Shown here piece by piece: positions 9,837-20,828 of a stretch of 22,471 bases of DNA. The stretch comes from Cudoniella acicularis (taxonomy: Eukaryota > Ascomycota > Leotiomycetes > Helotiales > Helotiaceae): the NCBI GenBank assembly GCA_013054445.1, contig JAAMPI010000948.1, positions 1 to 22,471 of the forward strand. The letters run 5' to 3'. The translations under genes and the position numbers were made by a program. The notes under the pieces are model-generated. The model saw only the letters and a program-made list of their open reading frames with translations, made no database searches and was not told the origin of the DNA. How positions within the stretch are numbered: position 1 is the first letter of the stretch; each line of letters opens with the position of its first letter.

Positions 9837-11835
9837 ATGTCCGACGTCGATGAAGAATTCCTCGCCCTAGCGGGAGACGCCTCGTCAGATGAAGAGGAAG
9901 ATGCGCCAAAGGTTGATAGCAGAGAAAACTCGACAGCCTCAGATCATCGCACAACGGGTAAAACCAGCGCGAAAAAGTCAACTGGCAAACGGGGGAAGCG
10001 ACAGGATGATTCGGAAGAAGAGGGTGAAGCGTAAGTGATTGCTTCCAACCTTCTCTGAAGCTGAGGCTTACCTTCAACAGCTCATCTGGTCCCTCGTCGC
10101 CTGGTTCTCAACAATCGGCTGCAATGGACGTTTCTGACTCTGAGTCAGACGCAAACCCTGTACTCGATGACGATGGCGATAAATATCCATTGGAAGGAAA
10201 GTTCATGAATGCCGCTGACAAGGCGGAGATCATGGCTATGCCGGAAATCAAGCGGGAGGAAATTCTTGCCGAGCGTGCTGCAGACCTCGAAAAGCAGAGA
10301 CAGAATAGAGCCCTTCGGGTTCTGATAAATGCGCGTGAAGCCGATGCTCGGAAGCAGGATAAGAAACGCAAGGCTGGGACAGCAGACTTGGATTCAGACC
10401 AACGGAAGACATCGCGGCAACGAACAAAGCTTGGAGGTGGCAAAGTAGGAGAAGCCAGCACGGGTATCGACATTCTCAAGCGTGCTCGGGCTGAGAAGAG
10501 TGATCGCCTGCGTCGCCGGGAAGAAGATAAGGAGCGCCATAAGGATCGGAAGTCTACCCGTGAAGATTATTCCGATGCAGACGCCGACGGAGACAGCGAG
10601 GTAGAGTGGGATGACAGCAAGAAGAACAAAAGGAAGAGTCGATCACCCGATCTTCGAGATACTGAACCGGCTGGCCTTCATGACGTTGAGCGAGTCCGAG
10701 TTGGCCGTTCTAGGTTTGCCATGGTATGCTTCTATCCTGGCTTCGATGAGGCTATCACAGGTACCTTCGTTCGAATCAGCGTTGGTGTAGATAAGGAGAC
10801 TGGTCAAAACATCTACAGAATGGCGCTTGTTAAAAGTATGAATCAGCTTTTGGAAATTCGCTCTCTTTACTAATTGTTTAAAAGGCTTCGTTGAAGATAG
10901 ACCATATGCTATCGAGACGGCAAATGGTAAACAAGTCAAGACGACCCAGTATATACGTGCGGCACACGGAAAAGCAGAAAGAAATTGGCCATTCATTACC
11001 TGCTCCGATTCGCCATTCACAGAGGTTTGTAGATTGTTACCTTGTGGCTAGATGCCAAGTACTGATCAATTGATAGGCCGAATGGAACCGTTATAAGCAA
11101 ACCTGCATTGTAGAGAATGTACCACTACCAACAAAACCTAAACTTGCTCAAAAGATTGCAGATATCAATGCCCTCGTCAACCGCACTTGGACAGAGGCAG
11201 AACTTCAAGAGAAACTGACCAAATCTGGCGCTCTCGTCAATAAATACATTCCGATTGAGCGCAACCGCCTCACCAATCTCATTAAAGAAGCCAAAGCTCG
11301 TGGCGACACTGTTAGAGAGGAAGAATTCAGAAAAGAGCTTGAGGCGCTCGAAGGACCAAAATTAGCCTACAGTACCTCGATGCAACCATCGCCAAAAAAG
11401 AGCTCAATTGCAGGAGGATTAAGTCAACAAGAACGACTGGCTGTTTTAAACAAGCAGAATCGCCGAAAGAACGCCGAGGAAGTTCGCCAGGCACAGATCA
11501 ACGAGAGAAGAGCAGCAAAACTTACAGAAGCAGCAATTGCACGGGGGGAAGATGTCACAGAAGATCACTCACGTCGTGTCAAGACTCGTGCGAAGTTCAA
11601 GCATGATGTCTCCGAGGGCTTGGGAGCAAAAAAGACCGATAGCGAGGCTAGCGGCGCCAACACGCCTTCTGGAACGCCAAAACTATCCGCAAAGAAATCC
11701 TCGGTCTCTCTGCCTCATCTTGCCAAGCTACAGGCTGCTAATGGGGACAAGAAGGGGCTTCCAACGATTCGTAGGCCATTGATGGACGATGATATCATTG
11801 GAGCTATTGATCTTGGTATCGATCTTGAACTTTAA
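9837..11835 (+). CDS. RTF1: Paf1 complex subunit Rtf1
   Basis: Subunit of the Paf1 complex on elongating RNA polymerase II, needed for H2B ubiquitylation and for binding Spt5. Exons 9837-10030, 10081-10835, 10885-11024 and 11077-11835; introns of 50, 49 and 52 nt with GT-AG ends, all in phase. Product 615 residues, intact. The start MSDVDEEFLALAGD with an acidic Ser/Glu run is typical. Residues about 90-160 carry a charged coiled-coil-like segment (KAEIMAMPEIKREEILAERA). The Plus3 domain begins near residue 265 (VERVRVGRSRF, then GTFVRISVGV) and runs across the exon 2-4 joints to about 400 (EDRPYAIET, then AEWNRYKQ). After it come Lys/Glu-rich helices and a low-complexity tail ending DLGIDLEL. 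Splicing at GTATGA/AAAAG gives VKS-FVEDRPY. No frame break, unlike neighbouring COQ7. Confidence 0.95.
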
Positions 11836-13250
11836 AAGCAAAAGGGAGTAGTAGATATAATGGACATCTTCTCGCTACCAAGTGAAGTCTTTTTTAACGC
11901 GAAGTAGAATTCGACGGGAAACTCAAGAAAAAGGGCGTTTTGAGGAAAGAATGGAACTGATGTTATCGGTCCTTTAAGAGACACCTTTTAGATTTCTGCT
12001 GCTGCAGGCACAACAACCTAACTGTAATTGTAGAAAGTGCAATTCCTAAGCGTTGCCTTTATCATGAGTGGGAGCGAAGCGAGTTGATTGGGGATCCTAC
12101 GAAAGAGGGATAGATGCACTATGTATAAAGCGTGTAGCGTCGGACAGAAACTGGCTGGCTGGCAGGCAGGCTACTCTTATAGAACAGAAAGAGAGAGTGT
12201 ACCTAACTCCTGACACCTTTCCCCTTCCCTGCCGCTTCCTATCCATCCCCCCCTCTCCCCCTTCAATTCCATGTCAGACACTGCCAATGATCGATCACTT
12301 AATCTGATTTAATCTACGCTTGACTTACTCTTTTTGGAATCAGGCATCAGGCGGCTAGTGTTTTGTTTTATTTTTTGCTCTGCTTTTTGAACGTTCCATC
12401 TTCCTTCCTTTCCTTCCCTCAATCCTTCCGATGTTCTTTTCTTATGCGAGCGAAGGAAGGATTTGTATATACCGGTAGTGTCTTGTTTTGCCGTGTGTTG
12501 TTGGGAGTCTCAGACGATCCCGATCCCGATCCCGATCCCGACTTCGATCCGAAATCTTGAGACGAAGGAAGGGAGGAAGCTAATGGTTTGTAAGAGGGGG
12601 CTTACGAGGGAGGGGAGGAAGTTGCGATGAGAGGATTAGGATTCTAGGATTGGGGGTTTGTTTCTCGGAACGCGGAACGGAGGACCGAGGATGCAGGATG
12701 GTTATGCTTACTGTTGGTATGGTTGTTTTGTTTGCCTGTGTGCATGAATAGAAGAATGGAGGGGAATTCTCCGAGAGTACTGTACCCAGGGTGATTTTTT
12801 GGGCTTTGTTGCGAGGTGGAGCGTTAAGTGGGTCACTTGGTCACTGGGTCTTCGGGGAAATTTTTCCCTTTGGGGCGTTTTGTTGCCTGGAATCTGGATT
12901 TTGGAGGTTTTATGGTGCTTATGTACAGTGTGGGTTTTTTATTTGTCGTTATGGGTAGATCTGGGGTGTTACTAGCAAGTTTTCGTGGGGTTGTAATGCG
13001 TTTTATGGTGTGAAGATGAGTAGCGAGGGAAATCTTGAAGAGCATGATTGTTGAGTGGGAAGGGGGATCTTGTTGGGATGAGTCTGGGACTCTGGTGAAA
13101 GAAAGTGGTGTGCTCGCACTTGTAGAGGACTCAGCGCAGAGTTTGGGCTTGCAATTGTAGTGGCTTTGGAAGAAGACTAACTAGGTGATCCCGGTGAAGT
13201 AGTAGGTCGGAGTTATAGGACGGCCCGATGAAAAGTGGTGTTGGGAATAA
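11836..13250. other. RTF1 3' flank and intergenic DNA, no gene supported
   Basis: No recognisable protein or RNA gene on either strand. Contents: RTF1 3' UTR; pyrimidine-rich runs around 12220-12430; a hexamer repeat at 12516-12539; then G/T-rich sequence. Open frames here (for example 12363-12560 and 12828-13013) are short, low-complexity and lack any family likeness. Confidence 0.5.
12516..12539 (+). repeat. Tandem repeat (GATCCC)4
   Basis: Four perfect copies of GATCCC, followed by the degenerate GACTTCGATCCG. Hexamer microsatellite in non-coding DNA. In one frame it would encode a short Asp-Pro run, but the surrounding frame does not look coding. Confidence 0.9.
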
Positions 13251-14150
13251 GGTAGGTCCACAACTATATTTTTACTGGTACAGCTACTGGTAGAACAAGT
13301 CATAGAAATATCCCGTGAGGGTCCGTTCCCTGGATCCTAGGGTGTATATCCTCACATGGGGAGATCGAATGATTTCTGACGAAACTACGTTCTATCAAAA
13401 ATAAACACTGGGGTCCATCAATTTAGTGATAATCACTAGGATTAAATCCACCAAGTTGGAAGTAGAACAGATTTCATCTGTTGGAGAAGTGGAGCTGTTT
13501 CACAAGAATTTCGAGTTCAGTTGGATATATTAATCACTTGACCATAACTCCAGATTGACAGGCGAAAAGATTTGCCACACGAACTGTTCTAAGAAAAAGA
13601 TGAAGTGGCCACGTGTTGACGTATTCTGCAAATTTATCCTTCTTTTCTCGAGTTTTTGACTTTGACCTAGTAACTTAAGATTTATTGCAAATCTGTAAAG
13701 GCAGAACTCTAAAGAAAAAAGGAAGAGAAATAGTTGTAAAATCTATATAGTAATAAATATGCCCTCTCCGCAAATCAAATTCTATAGTATGAAATTTCTT
13801 ATAAATTATTTCAATATTCAACCTTTGAAGTGTAGGGAGCAAAAAAGGGACGGCATCGGCACCACCGCGGCTCTGTCACAGAACAACCTGCTGCGCTTTG
13901 ATGGATCAGAGAGTTTCAAACTTTCAGTTCAGTACTAGTAGTCCCAAACAAGAAACTTTCGCCTCTGAAGAAATCCAACTAGACCTATTCCAAAAGTCTA
14001 TAATCCTTGAAACCAACTCAAACAAGATCTTCCCCCTTTCCAGCGGGCCACGTGACCTTATCTGCTTTGAGCCTCAGGTGTCACAGAACATCGGATGAAT
14101 AATCTCGAGCCCATCTCTTAAACAAACGCTCTTCACACAGACTTCTGATG
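13251..14150. other. AT-rich intergenic stretch, no gene supported
   Basis: By eye AT-rich, most clearly 13680-13830, which contains several runs of A and T. No ORF with coding character, and no transposase, LTR or terminal repeat seen. It may be part of the upstream region of the ORP1-like gene. Confidence 0.4.
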
Positions 14151-14812
14151 TTTGATAATCCTTCCTTGATCTGCTTCAAGGTGTGCTCAACCGCGTGTCC
14201 CAGCTCACGTCAGAGAAGAGGCTCTTCAACCACTCAGCGTGAGCAAACCGCCGGGCAACACAGCCTCCAGATGCTGAGATGCAGATGCGTCGTCTGTGGT
14301 GAAGTCTGTGCTGATGCTCTTCCGCCTCCGCCCAGAGCGATCTTCATGCAGCGCGCAAGGGTATCCAGCCAAAAACTGCAAAAATGGGTGAGAGCATGAA
14401 CCTGCGCCTTCTCGAACTCGTCAGAGAAAGCGACCAAAAGATCAGTTGAAACCGCCGACGGGGGGCTTCCAATAGGGTGCTGAGTAGAGGCTGCAACAGC
14501 TCTTGAACGCTGCCAGTAGGTGGCCCAACTGGCTGCACCGACAACTTCAGCAGCGCTGCACAGCGAACATGGTACGCTGAATGGACGATGGATCTGTCGG
14601 CGATGGGCACTACTGGGCAGTGCAGCATCCCAGCCGGCGGCGGCAGGTCCTGAAACACGGGGTCTCAAGATGGCAATCCAATCGCCATTCAGACGGCTCT
14701 TGTCCATGAGCACTTGCACTATTTCTCCCACCGCCACGTCCGCCGGACCTCATCACCAACACCGGCGGAGACGCTGTCACGCAGTTGCCATCCTGACAGG
14801 CAGGCCATCGTT

Positions 14813-14830
14813 GCAAAGCAAAGCAAAGCA
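14813..14830 (+). repeat. Tandem repeat (GCAAA)3 GCA
   Basis: Three perfect pentamer copies plus a partial fourth, in the GC-richer intergenic block. No function can be read from it. Confidence 0.8.
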
Positions 14831-15043
14831 CACGAATCCTCCGATGCGAACTCCGAATGGGCTGCAAAGATGCGCTGGCAATGGCAGTAGCAGTGACAGC
14901 TGCTGAAGCCGTGTGAGCGAGGACGACGACGAGGGTGAGCGAAAGTTGCCCGCAAGTACCTCGTACCTCTGCATCTGTTGAAGTGGCAGTTCCACGGCAG
15001 CATCACGATGGCAGCATAACAGCCTCATGGGCTGGTGCACGCA

Positions 15044-15071
15044 GTACACAGTACACGGTACACGGTACACA
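15044..15071 (+). repeat. Tandem heptamer repeat (GTACACR)4
   Basis: Four consecutive copies of GTACACA or GTACACG (order A, G, G, A). Each unit contains GTAC, so the array can also pair with itself weakly. In non-coding DNA. Confidence 0.85.
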
Positions 15072-15450
15072 CGAGGCTACTTCATCAGAGCCAGTGCCCG
15101 CCCAAATAAGCCTGCCTGCAGCCTATTCAGAGAAACACTCGAATATCCTTCGCTGGCGAGCGTCGCTGGCACCCCCAACTACCGAGCGCTTCTGCTGCAT
15201 CGGTCCGTGTGTCGACGGTCAGATGCGGTTTCTCATGCCACAGGTATCCAGACGTCTTCGAAAGGGCTTTGAGATCAAACACTTTTGCCCCAAGAAAACG
15301 AAGATCGAACTCTTCGCCTTCGGAACTTTTCAGTAAACTGCGGGCAACATGCCTGCGGCGCGGCAATCCTCGCATCAATCAACCTTTGGGCCAGATGCCG
15401 TGCCCCCCCTCTGCGGTGGGTGTCATTCGTGATTCACAATAACTCTGTTC

Positions 15451-16773
15451 CCTGAGGAGATCGTAAGGTTCAGTTCAGACGATATTTTGGTCTTGATCAA
15501 CGTCAGGATGCCAGAAACGCTGAGACCAACAGAGCCACAGCACAGGGGTTTTGGCGAACATAAAACCCCGATGGTTCGTCGATGGCTTGATCTCACATCC
15601 CAGCCTACTATCGACAAGGCTCCGAAAATGGGTCCAGTCGCCATGAGCCATATCCTCGAACAGTGTGGAGAATGTTAACATCAAACACTGGTCGAGTCCC
15701 CGTTCCCAGCATAATCAATGCACTATGCATCGCGTACACAGCTGCCATGCCACGGGAGAACGACGCTCCAGCTTCACCTCCGTTTTCTCTTCCCACATGT
15801 GGTGCTCCTGCCGGTCGCCGCCCGTTGTCTTGATCTCTGCTGTCTGTCTCTATTCATCTAGCCGTTGACCAAACGTGGCCAGTCTGTTATGCATACCCGA
15901 AGCAGCCTTACTTCGTCCCTCGTCTAGGTCCCCTCTGTATGGCCCTTGGCTTCGTCCTATCTTGACCTTTGCCTTCTTTCGTTGACGAGTAGTTGTCCTG
16001 GCCCTTAATTCGTCGACTGATCTTAAGGCTCTGCATTCCGGAATCCTGCCCGAGTTTTACGCATTTTTGTTGATGATAAATTGCGTAACCAATCTAGCTG
16101 AAGTCTGCTGAAGTTTCTTCGTCCAATAACATCATGTCCGCTTGATATATCCAGACAAGCAAGCCGTCCGCAGTCAATGCTAAGAAGCCTCGACGTTTCG
16201 GCGAACTGAAGAGGAAGAATCCCAAAAAAAAACTGTCTTCGGGGTTTGGCGGATCCGTTCTAGGACTTGATAAGTCAGATGTTTAAGACGATAGGCACGA
16301 TACAACTAGCCTCACCAGACTGTTTCGAACGTTTCCGGTGAGGTCAATGCATTGTCGGACGTCGATTCCACCATCAGCCTTCCAAGATCTGCTCGCAAGA
16401 CATTTGGAGACTTGGTTCACAGCGTCTTGTCAAAGCTACACAACGGAAGTTTATCTGAACCGAGAACTGGGCTTCCTCAAATCAGGACTCCGGATCAATG
16501 ATTGCTCTGAAACACCATATTTCGATCTTATAGATTGCGGCTGTATATCCTCGACTTCCTTCTGCTAGGACCGGATGACCAGTGCTGGGCTCTGGAAAGC
16601 CATATCTAAATCGGACGACCCGTCTACTTCTATCAGTTCTGGAAATCGAAGTAGGATACTTTGGACCGCCACTTACGAGAAGATATACTACCACCAGGTG
16701 CCTGGATGCGAGTGGGAAAGAGAGAACAGTTCAGCAACCCTGGGGGGACAGCAACACACAAAACATCTCCACC
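15451..16773. promoter_or_regulatory. Upstream region of the ORP1-like gene
   Basis: 1.3 kb before the ATG at 16774 with no supportable gene. The ATG lies in a good fungal context (CTCCACCATGG). Short upstream open frames exist (16338-16568, and one beginning with ATG at 16575 that overlaps the start). I could not fix a transcription start or a 5' UTR intron. Confidence 0.4.
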
Positions 16774-19700
16774 ATGGACGTCACATCGCTCTTGAACGCG
16801 GGGGGATCTCTGGCTGTAGATCAAAAGAGGATGGAAGGTTCGAGGACGCAAAGTCGAAGTCGAACACCTTGGGATGCTGGAGGATATTCTTTACCAATTA
16901 CGTCGAGGCCGCCAACGTCGCCGCCCTCGCAAATCCCATTCATACAGAAGAACCACAACACATAGAATCGCCTATCTCGCCGAAGCACAAATTATCAGAC
17001 AGCCGGGGCAGCCTTTCCTCCTTTACTTCTTCAATAACCTCGACAACTCACTCGAGGTTTTCCTCCCTTTCCACCGTGTGCTCCTCTCATCACTCGAGCG
17101 GCCTATCTGCAGATATCGTCTCTCCGAAATCAACACCACTTGAGATGGCAAGTCCATCGAATCCGGTGGACGTTCCCAATAGTGACCAACGGCCAAGTCT
17201 CTCTCTATCAACAAACGACACTCTCGACACACTGGTAACTATTGCGGAGCACCGCCTTTCATCACAGTCTGAGCAGCAAGTCCAAGAAGCCAACAGCACG
17301 AGCGACACCTCAGGAAAGCCCTCCCCCACCAACCGACCGAGCTCGCCGAGCGACGCCATTTTGATCAAGCGTACTGCGGTGCCAACATTACGATTGGACA
17401 CCGGTAACCACAACATGAATCGATTAGAGCTACAGTCACAGACGTAAGATATCCCATTCTTTTATGCCATTCAGACATACCCCTCCATCCCTTCAAGCGT
17501 TCCAAGAGTTTTCAAGCGCGCGTTTCCTTCCCCTCCTTGTGGCGAAGTTCTTGCCCCGCCAGCCGAGATCCGAGATCTGCAATTGATCCGACACTTCTAA
17601 AGTGCGCTGTCTACGATGCTCTTTGAGCACAGAGATCGAAGTTCGTATCGAATCCCGGTGCGAAACGAAACAGAGGCTCGAGAGCGACCACTTGCAAGCC
17701 GCAGTGGGCCGGGATATTTGGCAGCTGTCACTCAAAACTTCCCGGCGAACTGCGACGAGCGAACAAAGCCGTAAAGACCTAGCGATATGAGAAGTGGATG
17801 TTGCAGAAATCTGCAGCATAAGAGGTCAATCACACAAGCGTTCCAACGATCTAGTATGGCCACTTGCACAGAAAATTCCCAGTTTCACGAGCAGACTGAG
17901 TTGAGAAATCGGAGTTAATGATTTTGTTTTTCCCCTCAAGTTGCAGCAGCTCCGGACTGAGTAGTCCTGGTCTGATTGCCTTCAAGTTCTTCCACGCTTG
18001 TTAGCGCGGCGTGGTCCATTTGAAACCTCATGTCCATGACTTCAATGCTGCTTAGCAGAGGGGGATCTAAAGGCCTGAGGTCGAAAGATGGGATCAATAT
18101 CAACCAGCAACATATGCGTCCACTTGAACGAGTAGTACTCAAACCTGCACTTGCATATTAGGGTACTTTGTCTGGAGTTGCGAAGACACGAAGATGATGT
18201 TGTTCGTTAAAGAAGTTGTGAGGATTACTAAGCGAGATCTTCTCACTACTTCCCCCAATACTCAAGCACTCTGGAAAAGGCTCTAAGCATTTGATTTTAC
18301 ACTTGCATTCAGTTCCTAGCTTTCGCCAAATATACACCAGCGTTGTGATTTAATGCAAAAGAAACCCCCAGGCATATAAGTTAGTATTTACCCCACAAAC
18401 TGCTATTCAATCGATGTATTAGCATCCAGATATGCCGATATCGCTTAAGCGCCGCGCTAGCATCTGGATTGCACACTGGCTAGGCTAGCGTTCAATTGAA
18501 ATTTTAACGAGAGACTATCTAAATTTACTACTGCCTTCTAAACCTATTCACTGGTTCCCTTTTATGCCAACCACTTGGGCCTAAACATCAGACCAGGTCC
18601 AGATCACAGCCTAGCGTCTGATCAACTTTCGAACAAGACATTAGCTCCTGATCTTTTTTGAACTGCTATTACTTCTTCCTTTTTGTTTCTGGGCTGTGTG
18701 ATTTTTTGGTCCGATTAGCATCCGGATGACGTACGCGCATTCTTGTTCGTCCTTTAAAGTGAGAAGCAAATTTTCATAGAACGTGCAGGACAACAGTCAA
18801 TTCACTGCTACTTAAAAGTCTTACAAGCGAATTGGATGACTCACAAAGTTGTGAACAGTGGTCCCTTCTCTTGCAAGCTTTGGAGCAGCGTCTGGGCCAG
18901 TGAATGCGTTGATTCACAGACCATCTCCCTATTGTACAGCATTGATACTCTTACTATTGTACCCTTGACATGCGATGTCTACATAACCCGGGAGCGCATT
19001 CTTTACCTGCTGCATTATTTTTCTCTAAACGCGGACTACTTCAGACCAGTCGCAAACATCATCAGCTAACATCGATAACAGTAACTACCAGTACTTGAGC
19101 GCACCCCTCAACCGCCATTACCAATCCTTACCCCAGAACAGAACACACAAGCGGAGCGCATCCGCTCCAGATATTCAGGCCGCGATGTCTGAAAACGACG
19201 CAAAGTCTGCTGGGTCTGTCGGGCCACGCGCAGAACCTACACCCCCATCATCCTACCATCCAGACAATGCTTCTCCGACAAGTCCTCTGAACTATGCCGC
19301 CCCAGACACACCGCCGACAGCAAATGAGGCTGACAATCAATCTGTCGTCTGCATGTATATTCCCAACTGCGACACTGGCTCTCAACCAAGAAAGGCCATC
19401 TCCCACATTTTTGGTCGCAACAAGATGTGTACTCGCTTGATCCCTCAACATGTTTGGGTCCACTACTGCCGAAAGCATTATCAACGCTCCCGATATCGGA
19501 ACCCAAAAGAGTATGCAAAGTTGCAATGCGACTTGGTCCAGCAGCAGATCCGCCGGGTACATGAATGGTCCTTAAACAACACAAAGAACGGCTTACCTGG
19601 CACTGTTCAAGACTGGGGTTTGGCTGTCCGAAAGCGTGAACAGAAGCGCCTTGACAACCTGGGTGGTGCGAAGAGAAAGCGAAGCGCAGCTACATTTGAC

Positions 19701-20828
19701 CACAACGATAGCGATGATGGAGAGAATGGAGATGGTGACAATGGTCGAGGACACCCGGTTCCAGCTACAGCTGTACCTGAATGGCTTCTGGGGTTGTGCG
19801 GCAAAGGCTACGATACACATAGCATTCTCGAGATATTCAACCGCCTCCATACCGAAATTCTCGCAGATGTCATGCCCTGCTTCCCGGATATCGAAATCTT
19901 ACCCAACATTGTTGTTGATCAGGAGGAACCCAAGTCCCCCAAGGGCTATACGAAGAGAATTGCAGTCGCTGCTAGCCACAAGCGCTCACAATCACTCGGT
20001 GTAGGAGCCAAGTCCGAGTATTATTCTCCAAACCCCCGCTCAAGTCAACCAACGGCTTGGGGAGGCGAGGGTGCCCCGGTCCAGAAGCGACGTCGTCCAA
20101 ATGAAATCGATGACGCTCAAGTTGCACCATTCGCCGGACGACGCATACAACTTGCCCATCGTCCTGTCTTTGCGAATATCGATGAACACCAGATGGGAGA
20201 AGACGTTCATGCCGACAGCCACATGAGAGAGCATTACGCCTTTTCGCCACAAACTTATCAGGCCCCGCTTCCAGCTCCTACTCCTCAGCGATTCGGTGGT
20301 CAATCCATGGCTGCTCACCTTGAGACAGGTCATGCACACGGAGGCCATCGATCGACTCACCAGCGATCTCAATCTGATATGGGCGCTTTCTCACGAGGTC
20401 GTGTTATGTACTCGGCATCACCATCATATGCCAGTGGTCCTTTGTCTGCTCACCCGGGTGGTTCCAGCAATTTGCGATCGGTCCAATACCAGCCCGTAAG
20501 CTACTCTGGACATTATGGCTACCACTCTCCGCAACAACGTGCTGAGCAACTTCACGCCTCTCAACATTCTGAGATGCGATCGGCAAAGCAACTTCCTGGC
20601 CTCGGCCATATGCGACACCAAAGCACCCCTATGGGCCAGCAACACTACAATATGCAAAGTATGAGGGACGGTCCTCGAGCAAATTTCGGCCACTCGTCAC
20701 GACCTGGTAGCCAAAATGCGATGTCGGTCAATCACAACACACACCCAGGCAGCAGCAATACTCTTCCACCTGTTACCCACATCACGGAGACACCTCAAGC
20801 ACGAGGCATCTACTCCGCTCGCCGCTAG
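16774..20828 (+). CDS. ORP1-like conserved fungal protein with Cys/His array, two exons, one frame break
   Basis: Exon 1 is 16774-17443, exon 2 is 19082-20828. Exon 1 starts MDVTSLLNAGG and carries SRTPWDAGGYSLPI, then a Ser/Thr-rich segment (SPKHKLSDSRGSLSSF). The first part is in one frame and the Ser-rich part in another; the switch lies near 16925-16960 and needs one added base. Donor GTAAGA at 17444 and acceptor AACAG at 19081 (branch GCTAAC) join in phase to give SQT-NYQYLSAPLNRH; predicted length 805. Exon 2 holds KRSASAPDI, then a conserved block at about residues 312-403 with a Cys/His array, basic RKHYQRSRYR and a long helix, then WLLGLCGKGYD, then a Gln/His/Ser-rich disordered tail. 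I recognise the family as an ORP1-like fungal protein; function unknown, nuclear role inferred. An alternative start is ATG 19185 in exon 2. Exon 2 is certain, the join likely, the frame repair less so. Confidence 0.75.
17444..19081 (+). other. Long (1638 nt) intron of the ORP1-like gene
   Basis: Begins GTAAGA and ends GCTAACATCGATAACAG, with exact phase agreement between exons (AC|T gives Thr). There is no recognisable gene inside; the short frames (17493-17819 minus, 18836-19069 plus) lack coding character. The right half holds five copies of a degenerate TAGC-type motif. An internal promoter for a shorter transcript starting at ATG 19185 is possible. Additional small exons inside cannot be excluded. 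Confidence 0.6.
18420..18727 (+). repeat. Dispersed TAGCNTCYNGAT-like motif, five copies
   Basis: TAGCATCCAGAT (18420-18431), TAGCATCTGGAT (18458-18469), TAGCGTCTGATC (18612-18623), TAGCTCCTGATC (18642-18653) and TAGCATCCGGAT (18716-18727). Three copies match TAGCATCYRGAT exactly; two are looser variants. All are on the same strand within 308 bp of the long intron. The cores ATCCAGAT (18424-18431) and ATCTGGAT (18462-18469) are reverse complements of each other. Confidence 0.55.

Larger units (their letters stand above)
14151..15450. other. GC-richer intergenic block, no gene supported
   Basis: Visibly richer in G and C, and in CAG/CTG trinucleotides, than the flanks. Many overlapping open frames occur on both strands (longest 14234-14737 minus, 167 codons), as expected when stop codons are scarce. 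None shows a domain, a splice pattern or a plausible protein composition. A long 5' leader or regulatory region of the downstream gene is possible. Confidence 0.4.

Noticed and set aside
12363..12560. 65-codon open frame ending in an Asp-Pro repeat
   Set aside because: The repeat comes from the GATCCC microsatellite. The rest is low-complexity sequence without coding character.
14234..14737. 167-codon minus-strand open frame in the GC-rich block
   Set aside because: It overlaps many other open frames in a stop-poor region, has no domain-like pattern and is rich in Cys/Ala/Ser scatter. It reads as chance.
16902..16947. A 46-nt GT-AG intron to explain the ORP1-like frame change
   Set aside because: The donor GTCGAG is poor, there is no branch site, and the resulting phase does not restore the downstream frame.
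17640..17680. tRNA-like T-arm (ATCGAATCCCGG)
   Set aside because: No matching acceptor stem, anticodon arm or D-arm could be built around it.
18836..19069. 77-codon open frame in the long intron, as an extra exon or nested gene
   Set aside because: Its frame does not connect to exon 2, no good donor lies within it, and the composition does not look like protein.
19095..19184. Start of the ORP1-like protein at 19095
   Set aside because: The codon is TTG, and no in-frame ATG exists back to the stop at 19026. The sequence is better explained as exon 2 entered by splicing at 19082.
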